This document shows, one piece after another, positions 54,712 through 62,151 of a stretch of DNA of 64,000 nt (position 1 is its first letter; every line of letters begins with the position of its first letter). The position numbers and the translations under genes were made by a program. The notes under the pieces were generated by a model. The model was not told the DNA's origin. It saw only the letters and a list, made by a program, of their open reading frames with translations, and did not search any database. Where the stretch lies: contig NZ_JBKQGY010000006.1 in NCBI RefSeq assembly GCF_050487225.1, positions 1 to 64,000 of the forward strand. The letters are read 5' to 3'. This DNA comes from Paenalcaligenes sp050487225. GTDB taxonomy: Bacteria; Pseudomonadota; Gammaproteobacteria; Burkholderiales; Burkholderiaceae_B.

Positions 54712-55719
54712 TTATTGAGCCTGCAACTGATCCAACACTGCGTCTGTCGCAAAATGCTTGGCTTGTATGGCCCGCCACGGCCCCAATACCTCGGTGGGGT
54801 TAATTAACGCTACGTCGGGAAAAGTGGCCGCTGTTTCTTGAACAATGGCTGGATCCCGCACCCTATAGTTAAAGTCGCTCAACAGGCGCTGAGTATCCGG
54901 TGTGTACAAAAACTGCAAAAAAGCTGTTGCTACATCACGGCTGCCACGCTCATCGGCCACTTTATCCACCACCGCTACAGGAAACTCCGCCAACACACTG
55001 CTAGGTGGCACAATGATTTCGAAACCCTGATCTTGAAACTCTGGGCTAGCTAGAATATTTCGCTCTTCAAACTCGAAAGTCAGCAACACATCCCCCTGAC
55101 CATTCTGAGCAAAGGCCACAGTTGCCCCTCGGCTACCAGTAGGGAAGTTCTCTACATTAGCCAATAGTTGGCCTACAAACTCTCTAATTTTTGCCTCATC
55201 ACCATTAAATTTTTGATGTGCGAATAACCATGCCCCCAAATAGCTATAGCGCGCATTACCAGAGGTCTTAGGGTTCGAGAATACGAGACTGACATCGTCA
55301 CGCACCAAGTCATCCCAATCTTTAATGTTTTTAGGATTGCCTTCACGTACCAAGAAGGTGATGGTGCTGTAGTAAGGGGAGCTATTGTGCGGCAGGCGCT
55401 GCGCCCAGTCCTCGGCCACGATGCCGCGCTCTACCAACGCCTCTATGTCGGTCACCTGATTAAAAGTCACCACATCGACTTTTTTACCTTGAATAATGTC
55501 TTGTGCTTGACGTGAACTGCCCGCAAAAGACTGATCTATCTTGATGCTCTGGCCTGTTTGCTGCTGCCAATGTTCTACAAATTTGGGGTTTACCGCCGCA
55601 AAGGTTTCACGCGCCACATCAAAAGAGGCATTCAATAAACTGCTGGTTTGGGCCATGACGGTAGAACTGCTTATCGCAGCGATCAGCGTGAACACCCCTG
55701 CCGTACTCTTCACATTCAT
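54712..55719 (-). CDS. Periplasmic sulfate/thiosulfate-type binding protein
   Basis: This 335-residue secreted binding protein has a signal peptide ending near VMAQ (about 23). Its sulfate-binding family features are LNASFDVARETFAAVNPKF, the GSSRQAQDIIQGKKVDVVT segment, and the KTSGNARYSYLGAW region that contacts the anion. The ATG at 55719 has GGAG 6 bases upstream. No CysTWA permease or ATPase genes are adjacent, so it is an orphan here and must pair with a transporter elsewhere. Its place beside an iron-type two-component system is unexplained. Confidence 0.87.
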   Translation of the reverse strand: MNVKSTAGVFTLIAAISSSTVMAQTSSLLNASFDVARETFAAVNPKFVEHWQQQTGQSIKIDQSFAGSSRQAQDIIQGKKVDVVTFNQVTDIEALVERGIVAEDWAQRLPHNSSPYYSTITFLVREGNPKNIKDWDDLVRDDVSLVFSNPKTSGNARYSYLGAWLFAHQKFNGDEAKIREFVGQLLANVENFPTGSRGATVAFAQNGQGDVLLTFEFEERNILASPEFQDQGFEIIVPPSSVLAEFPVAVVDKVADERGSRDVATAFLQFLYTPDTQRLLSDFNYRVRDPAIVQETAATFPDVALINPTEVLGPWRAIQAKHFATDAVLDQLQAQ

Positions 55720-56292
55720 CTTCTGCTCCACATAACATTGGCACTATCGCCAAATTATTTATTCATGCAGAGCATTATGGGTAACCCACCCTCAAATACG
55801 AACGATAAAGTCCTCATGCGCTTATAACTGCTTTTCTAAACACTTGCATTACGAATGCTGTATTGCATTATTTATGCTTTCATTTTCGCCATATACATAA
55901 AACACATAAACAAATTATTTTGATTATGGAGAGTAATGATTTTAAAAAATCTCAAAAATTAAAAATCAGCAATCACCTTTACCCGATCAGAGCATCACCG
56001 CCCCTACCATAGAGAAGATACGATGCACCACACGCCACCTTCTGCTAAAAACTCAGAAACCTGAACGTAAATTTTCAAACATCATGCCTATTATTTATAA
56101 AAATAATATTTTTTAATAAACGTCTCCATTTCATAAATTGAATGTAAAGATTCATTACGCTACCATTAACAACTAGGATTTATGAAACTCCTATAACAAA
56201 TATTTTCAGCACTACGCGAGCCTGCACACTCACGCGTATACTGTATTGATATAGGAAACCACTGCAGTACCACGAACTCCACCAGAGCTGCC
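55720..56292. other. AT-rich intergenic region, 573 bases
   Basis: This gap separates the divergent sulfate-type binding protein and the secreted protein at 56293, so it must contain both promoters. It is markedly AT-rich, with runs such as TTATTTATAAAAATAATATT near 56091-56110. I see no ORF, tRNA, Fur box or clear inverted repeat. Confidence 0.5.
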
Positions 56293-57480
56293 ATGCTGAC
56301 TGAATTTTTCGCTGGCCACACACCAGCCCCTTGCCCTACACCGCACGCTAAGCGCTCTCTTACTGCACAGCTTTCTTTTTCGCGCCGCTACAGCGCGGTT
56401 GCCTCTGCGCTCTTCGGGTGCGCACTACTTGGTGCCTCGCTCTCTACTGCCGTTGCTGCCACCAACAAAGACGAAGCGGCCTTATACAGGTTGTACGACG
56501 TACTCACCTCACAATTGCTGAGTGACCGACCATTAGAAGAGTCTCTGGTTGCCGCTTTTCCTATCAAGCGGCCTATTAGCTATTTCGAACAACAATTCAA
56601 CGAGGAAACCGACAGCACCCAACTGTCTAAGCCTGATCAAAGCATTAGCCCAGATGAATGGAAAGCAATACAAAACTCTGACATCTCTGCCTATTCTGAG
56701 TCTGGCAACATTTCCTACACCCTGATGGATTTGGATAATGATGGCCAGCGCGACCTGATTATTGAAAGCTATATAGGTGGCACAGGATTATTCAGCTACA
56801 CCGGCGTACTTAAGCGCGCTGGTGAGCAATTTGTACCGGACGCGGATGCTGATCAGAAAGATGACTCGTTCATGCCTGGCGAACTGTTGACCGAAAATGG
56901 GCGTGGCGCCAACCAATGGAGCACATGGTTGGATATAGACGGGCAAATTTATGCGCTATTTTTTGACGGCACCTTTGGTCAAGAAAAGTTCTACCTCTTA
57001 CGACCTTTTCATCACAATGCCGAAGTGCCTGTCATCACCGTCAGTTATAAAACGGAATTTACCGGTGTTACCCCACCCGATAAAAGTGCTCGTACCAACC
57101 TTGCTGCCTATGTAGATCAAGCTAAGCTATTTAGCGAATTAGGCAATATGCAGAACACCCAAGCGGTGACTACAGATACGCCTACCCCACTGTGCCCCGT
57201 ACCGGCAGACACTGCACCTGAAGACATAGAGTCTTACTCTATAGGCTCGGCATTGCATTACAGCGTAGATGGCATAGGGACCATACCCGTGTGGGCAGAA
57301 TCGTCATGTTATGTAGGCTCGGTATACAGCTATTTCGGCTTGGCTCCAGGAGCCAGACGCGCCGAAGCGCAAATACTGCTACGCGACCCTTATGCACTAG
57401 ACAGCGAAGAACTTTCTGAGATTACGGTATGGGGCGTTAGAAAATTGCATACTATGGCGGTGGGTTGGGAAAAGCTCTAA
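56293..57480 (+). CDS. Hypothetical secreted protein with a calcium-loop-like motif (395 aa)
   Basis: I do not recognise the family. A long N-region precedes a signal-like hydrophobic segment (about 34-55, ALFGCALLGASLSTAVAA), so it is probably exported. Residues about 138-150 read TLMDLDNDGQRDLII, a DxDxDGxxD loop like those that bind calcium in EF-hand or FG-GAP repeats. Three cysteines occur in the C-terminal part. The next gene starts 35 bases downstream on the same strand, but no functional link is evident. Confidence 0.65.
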   Translation: MLTEFFAGHTPAPCPTPHAKRSLTAQLSFSRRYSAVASALFGCALLGASLSTAVAATNKDEAALYRLYDVLTSQLLSDRPLEESLVAAFPIKRPISYFEQQFNEETDSTQLSKPDQSISPDEWKAIQNSDISAYSESGNISYTLMDLDNDGQRDLIIESYIGGTGLFSYTGVLKRAGEQFVPDADADQKDDSFMPGELLTENGRGANQWSTWLDIDGQIYALFFDGTFGQEKFYLLRPFHHNAEVPVITVSYKTEFTGVTPPDKSARTNLAAYVDQAKLFSELGNMQNTQAVTTDTPTPLCPVPADTAPEDIESYSIGSALHYSVDGIGTIPVWAESSCYVGSVYSYFGLAPGARRAEAQILLRDPYALDSEELSEITVWGVRKLHTMAVGWEKL

Positions 57481-57515
57481 CCCCTTAGCCATTCATCACA
57501 TCTTATTCATTTTTT

Positions 57516-58289
57516 ATGACCGTAACCGTTCCCTCTGAAGCCTCGCAGGCGCTACAACTATTGCAGCGTAGCTTGCTCAACAATCTGCATTCTGTTTACT
57601 TGCATGGATCAGCCGTTACACAAGGGCTGCGCCCGCGCAGTGATGTGGATGTACTGGCATTTGTTCACCAGCCGCTTTCTACAGAAACCCGCCAACGGTT
57701 AGCGCACGAACTGCTACAGATCTCTGGTCACTACCCCACGGATAAAGAGGGGCGACGCCCCATAGAGGTAATGGTTTTTGTAGCAGATAATCCTAGCGTG
57801 ACACGCTACCCTGCTCGTTGTGAGTTTATCTACGGAGAATGGTTACGGGCAGACATAGAAAATGGTGACCTTGAAGATGCCAGCACAGACCCTGAATACA
57901 CATTGATTTTGGCTCAAGCAGAACGGGCTGCGCTGCCGTTGTATACGGCTGCTAACGACCCGCAACTACCCACCATTCCCGCCTCTGATATACAGCAGGC
58001 CATCAGCGATTTACTGCCCTCATTGGTAGCGTCCGCTGAAGGCGATGAACGCAACGTGCTGCTAACGTTAGCGCGCATGTGGTACACCGCCAGCACGGGT
58101 GAGTTTGCGTCTAAAGACCACGCCGCCACGTGGGCCGCCGAACGCGTGGAGGTTGAGCACGCAGAGCTGCTACGCTATGCCAGAGACGGCTATGTGACTA
58201 GGATGGGGGAGGAATGGGCGGCGAAGTCTACACTGCTGCGAAACACCATGACCATCATGGAAAAACACATTCAGCAGCTACTTTACTGA
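57516..58289 (+). CDS. AadA-like aminoglycoside nucleotidyltransferase family protein
   Basis: This 257-residue protein is of the ANT(3'')/ANT(9) type. It has the nucleotidyltransferase signature YLHGSAVTQGLRPRSDVDVL (residues 28-47), with the metal-binding Asp43 and Asp45. The C-terminal helical domain is of the DUF4111 kind (LTLARMWYTASTGEFASKDHAATWA), shared with streptomycin/spectinomycin adenylyltransferases. No integron attC site or cassette context is visible, so it looks chromosomal. Whether it modifies aminoglycosides cannot be told from the sequence. Confidence 0.85.
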   Translation: MTVTVPSEASQALQLLQRSLLNNLHSVYLHGSAVTQGLRPRSDVDVLAFVHQPLSTETRQRLAHELLQISGHYPTDKEGRRPIEVMVFVADNPSVTRYPARCEFIYGEWLRADIENGDLEDASTDPEYTLILAQAERAALPLYTAANDPQLPTIPASDIQQAISDLLPSLVASAEGDERNVLLTLARMWYTASTGEFASKDHAATWAAERVEVEHAELLRYARDGYVTRMGEEWAAKSTLLRNTMTIMEKHIQQLLY

Positions 58290-58391
58290 CAAAGCCCTCT
58301 ACACGCTAAAAATCAATGAATTTTCTCAACTGGCTTTTACAACGCCGCCTTTATGGATGTTCATAGAGCTACGATATTCCAAACTGAGTGA

Positions 58392-60104
58392 CTATTCACC
58401 ACTTAGCTCCAGCAACGCACCCAACAGCGCTTTTTGCGGCTCTGGCGCTTGTTTATGCACTTTACGCAGCGCCGCTTCAGAGCCCCAGATAAAGTACAGC
58501 ACCGTTTGCAGGGCATAGTTATCCAACGTGCGGCTTTGTTCTAGTAATAATTGCAACGCCTCTGCACTTTCAAATACAGGGGCCACTTTAGCCTTGAAGT
58601 CGCCATTCACGCGCCCTATGCCATCCACCACAATCGCGCTGTTGGCTGCGGTCATGCCGCGTTGTTCTAGCAAGGTTTTGAGAAACTGTTGGTGCACCAT
58701 TTGGTGCTCGTCATCCACCTGCTGCAAGTAACGCTGTAGCAAGGGTAAATAGCGCCCATCTGCTAACGCCAACGCAAACACAGCATAGCTGCCAGGCATG
58801 GCGCAATATTCGTTTTCTTGGTCGGTGTACCACTCATACTCTTGCATGGCGGTAGTCGCATAGCGCTCTAATTCTGCATACAGCTCGGGATACTGCACTG
58901 CATTTGCAAAAAACTGCAGGGTTTTGCCTTTGCCCAATTTGGGTACAGGAAACGTGGCTTTAGCTTTGCTGCTTAAGCGTATTTGGTAGCTGTGTGGAAA
59001 ACCTTGCTCCAACACATTGCTGAGGAAGTTCAAGGCAGCAGCATAGGCGGCGGCTCCCTCACGCAGAATTTTGATTTTGACCTGTGCTTGCACGTCGTTA
59101 GCAACGCACTCTACATCGTCAGTACGCAATGTCGTGTAGGCTGCATCGATTAAACCGCTACCAGTTTTTAACAAGTCATAAGCACGTTGGTAACCCAGCT
59201 CACCCGCATTTTGTAGATATGCCATACCGGTATCACGGCTGTAGTTAGGCTCGTATTGCAAGATCAGCACGGCGATAAAGGCCAATAGTTCGACGGCAGC
59301 TTGATCCTCTACCGCAAACGCTGCCTTGTTACGCACACCTATGTCGTGATCGGGTACCACAGAGAAGAACATGGATGCCCCATACAGCGGCTCTACCGTG
59401 TCAAAGTAACGCGGCAAAAACACCTTGTTTGCCCAGTGTTTCAAGGTGGTCAACATGGTATTGCGCACTTGTACCAAGCGCTTGGGGGATACCTTGCTTA
59501 GCTCAAGAATAGTTTTGCAGGCGCGTTCCACCAGCGCGGCATCTATAGCCGGATACAACAACGGGCTGACTAGATGTTGCAACAAGAACATCACATCCAA
59601 ATCTTTGGGCGGATGCTTCGCTTGCCACAGGTTTTTGTTCAGATAATCGTCTATACGCTGACGTAAGGCGACTTGCCTCGCCTCATCCACATACTGCAGC
59701 AAAATGCCATGCGGCTGTAATGCCGGACCAAACTGTGCTGGGTACAAAAACTGCACTACGACGGTATGCGCCCAAAAAGCATCGCCTTTTTGCCCATCCA
59801 ACCACTCGTACACGGCCTGACGCAAGGCTGGAATGAACGCCTGCTGTAGCTGTTCTGCTGTCCAACGTGGCTCTACTAGCTCTACTACGCTGTATTCTTG
59901 TGTGGATAACTGCACCGTAATACGCATCTTATTCGCATCCACGGTGTTTTCAATGCTGATCCCCAGCTCATCAAACATGCCGTCTTGCAGAGGGCTACGG
60001 CTCACAATGCTTTCAGGAGTGCCATTCAACTCACCCCGCTTGTGGGTGACTAATTGGTTGAGCGCGGTGATGATGGTGGCGACAAATGCGGTGGGCGAGT
60101 TCAT
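58392..60104 (-). CDS. Hypothetical protein (570 aa), unknown function
   Basis: I cannot name the family with confidence. It may resemble DUF6138. The protein is soluble and largely helical, with no signal peptide or membrane segment. Notable segments are YLQNAGELGYQRAYDLLKTG and a C-terminal DNYALQTVLYFIWGSEAALR. Codon use and composition match the neighbours. It is convergent with the nucleotidyltransferase gene and stands alone. Confidence 0.7.
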   Translation of the reverse strand: MNSPTAFVATIITALNQLVTHKRGELNGTPESIVSRSPLQDGMFDELGISIENTVDANKMRITVQLSTQEYSVVELVEPRWTAEQLQQAFIPALRQAVYEWLDGQKGDAFWAHTVVVQFLYPAQFGPALQPHGILLQYVDEARQVALRQRIDDYLNKNLWQAKHPPKDLDVMFLLQHLVSPLLYPAIDAALVERACKTILELSKVSPKRLVQVRNTMLTTLKHWANKVFLPRYFDTVEPLYGASMFFSVVPDHDIGVRNKAAFAVEDQAAVELLAFIAVLILQYEPNYSRDTGMAYLQNAGELGYQRAYDLLKTGSGLIDAAYTTLRTDDVECVANDVQAQVKIKILREGAAAYAAALNFLSNVLEQGFPHSYQIRLSSKAKATFPVPKLGKGKTLQFFANAVQYPELYAELERYATTAMQEYEWYTDQENEYCAMPGSYAVFALALADGRYLPLLQRYLQQVDDEHQMVHQQFLKTLLEQRGMTAANSAIVVDGIGRVNGDFKAKVAPVFESAEALQLLLEQSRTLDNYALQTVLYFIWGSEAALRKVHKQAPEPQKALLGALLELSGE

Positions 60105-60163
60105 GGCATACCTGACTATTTTCTAAGCCACGATTTTGCCACAGTACACCTAGGAAATTGTAG

Positions 60164-60204
60164 TAAAGGGTTTGCGCCGCCCTGTAGGCATACACCGCAA
60201 ACCC
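60164..60204 (-). terminator. Candidate terminator of nnrS
   Basis: GGGTTTGCG and CGCAAACCC form a perfect 9-bp stem with a 19-base loop just after the nnrS stop. The T run on the minus strand is short. Confidence 0.5.
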
Positions 60205-60218
60205 TAGATCAATGCTAA

Positions 60219-61418
60219 TCAGCCTTCTGCGCCATCGGCTCTAATGGTCAACAATGGTTTGCTGTAGTGGTACAAGAAAATCACGTAGGCCACGCTCCAC
60301 AAGGTCACGCTAGCGTCATACACCGGCAAAACGATGGTAGGAAATAACGCCAGCAATGGCCCACGCACCACTGCAGCCATCAACATTAACGCTAATGCCA
60401 ACCCTATGCCTGGCAAGGTTTTAATAACCCTGCCCGTGTGCCCTAAACTTACCCGCGCCATCATGGCCAGAATCATGGTGGACATGGCACCGATAGTGAG
60501 TGCATGTATAGCGATTTCGGTACGCATCCAGCCTAACAACGCTCCGGCCCACAGTAATAAACCAATGGCGATAAAGTAGTAACTGGCATGCAGCCCCCAC
60601 AGCAACGGCTCATGCCAACAGCGCTGGCCTTCCCAGCGTAATGCTCGCCATGCGTTACAGATAGCGGCGGCCACACACACTACAACCATCATAGTAGGTG
60701 ATACATTCACACCGAAGATCGCCAGAATTTGCCAAATCACCAGCGCTAACACTAACAGTATTGACCCCAGCTCTAGGGCTTTACGCGGTTTCACCGTATC
60801 ACGGTTGAGTTTTCTGGAGGTGAAAAACGGGATGACACGACCACCCAGCACTACCATCAAGAGGGTAATGAGCAAAATACCCATATACACCGAGTGCTGT
60901 GTTAGCACAAAGTCAGCGCGCCAAGCCCCCACATGCATACCTATATTCGCCAAGGCCAACAAGGTCAGAATGGGCACAAACATCATATTGCGCCACAGTT
61001 TGGCACGCGCAACCAACCAGCCCATGATGAGTGCAACGGCCGGCAAGAAGGCCATGTCCACAAGGCCAGCAACGACTGTTAACCCTTGAGGTGGAAAAGC
61101 CATCAAGACTCGTCCTGCTAACCACAGCAGTACCAACAACAATAACGGCACACCCGTCAGGCTAGGCTGCCCAGTCCAATTACGCACAGCAGTCAGCAGA
61201 AAACCTGCTACCACCGCCGACACAAAGGCAAACAGCATTTCATGCTGATGCCACCACAGCATAGAACCATATGGCTGCAATAGTACTTTGCCATGCCAGA
61301 ACAGTATCCATACCACCAAAAACACCACGCTACTTAAGGCCGCCAAGAAAAAGAAAGGCCTAAACGCCAATGCCTTATGAGGCATCCACCCTTTAGTCAT
61401 GCTGCTATCGTGTGCCAT
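60219..61418 (-). CDS. nnrS: NnrS family membrane protein
   Basis: This is a polytopic heme-copper inner-membrane protein of about 399 residues with some 12 membrane segments. NnrS proteins are linked to nitric oxide stress and denitrification. The N-terminal FRPFFFLAALSSV and the WWHQHEMLFAFVSAVVAGFL helix with conserved histidines mark the family, as does the HALTIGAMSTMILAMMARVS segment. The start ATG is at 61418, with GGAG 6 bases before it. It is downstream of narXL on the same strand, which fits nitrate/nitrite control. Confidence 0.9.
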   Translation of the reverse strand: MAHDSSMTKGWMPHKALAFRPFFFLAALSSVVFLVVWILFWHGKVLLQPYGSMLWWHQHEMLFAFVSAVVAGFLLTAVRNWTGQPSLTGVPLLLLVLLWLAGRVLMAFPPQGLTVVAGLVDMAFLPAVALIMGWLVARAKLWRNMMFVPILTLLALANIGMHVGAWRADFVLTQHSVYMGILLITLLMVVLGGRVIPFFTSRKLNRDTVKPRKALELGSILLVLALVIWQILAIFGVNVSPTMMVVVCVAAAICNAWRALRWEGQRCWHEPLLWGLHASYYFIAIGLLLWAGALLGWMRTEIAIHALTIGAMSTMILAMMARVSLGHTGRVIKTLPGIGLALALMLMAAVVRGPLLALFPTIVLPVYDASVTLWSVAYVIFLYHYSKPLLTIRADGAEG

Positions 61419-61463
61419 CACTTACTCCGCCACCCAAAACATGCATCGTTGATGCGTTAGCCG

Positions 61464-62132
61464 CTACTCTTCTGCCGCCAAACCATGTTCTACGGCATAC
61501 ACGGCGATTTGTACCCTACTGGTTAAATCGAGTTTCTTTAAAATATTCTGTACGTGAATTTTGACGGTGCTTTCTGCCACATTCAGCGTACGCGCAATGG
61601 CTTTATTGCTATCGCCACGTACCAAACACTGCATGATTTCACGCTCGCGTTGAGTCAGGCGACTTTGCTGCTCATCACGCTCTTTGTGGCTGGCCACATT
61701 AGTGCCGTGCTGGCGAAACTGTTCCACCAACTTCACGGTCATCTGGTTATCAATGACTGGCTCGCCTGCTGCGGCTTTACGTATGGCAGAAGTCAGCGCC
61801 TCTACATCCATGTTTTTCAGCAAATAGCCTCTGGCCCCGTAGCTCAATGCTTGCGCCAACTCAGCCGCTTCTTCGGAAACAGTCAGGATGATCACAGCGC
61901 AATCCGGTAGTTCTTGTACCAACAGTTGCAAGGTATCTAAACCCGATAAGCCAGGCATGTTTAAGTCCAGCAAGATCACATCGGGTTTCAATGATGTCGC
62001 CCGTTTTAAGCCCTCAGCCCCATCTGCTGCTTCGCCCACTACTTCAAAATCGTCTTGACGCATCAACAGCAGTTTGACGCCGGAGCGAAACAAGCTGTGA
62101 TCATCAATCAATAAAATACGTATGTTGCTCAT
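61464..62132 (-). CDS. narL: NarL-type nitrate/nitrite response regulator
   Basis: This 222-residue regulator has a receiver domain with Asp56 in ILLDLNMPGLSG and acidic residues 10-11. A LuxR-type helix-turn-helix follows (LTQREREIMQCLVRGDSNKA; VAESTVKIHVQNILKKLDL). High similarity in layout to NarL and a narX-type kinase 19 bases upstream support the name. In the family it controls nitrate respiration and related genes, here plausibly including nnrS. Confidence 0.9.
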   Translation of the reverse strand: MSNIRILLIDDHSLFRSGVKLLLMRQDDFEVVGEAADGAEGLKRATSLKPDVILLDLNMPGLSGLDTLQLLVQELPDCAVIILTVSEEAAELAQALSYGARGYLLKNMDVEALTSAIRKAAAGEPVIDNQMTVKLVEQFRQHGTNVASHKERDEQQSRLTQREREIMQCLVRGDSNKAIARTLNVAESTVKIHVQNILKKLDLTSRVQIAVYAVEHGLAAEE

Positions 62133-62151
62133 CTTCTTATCTCTGTTTAGG

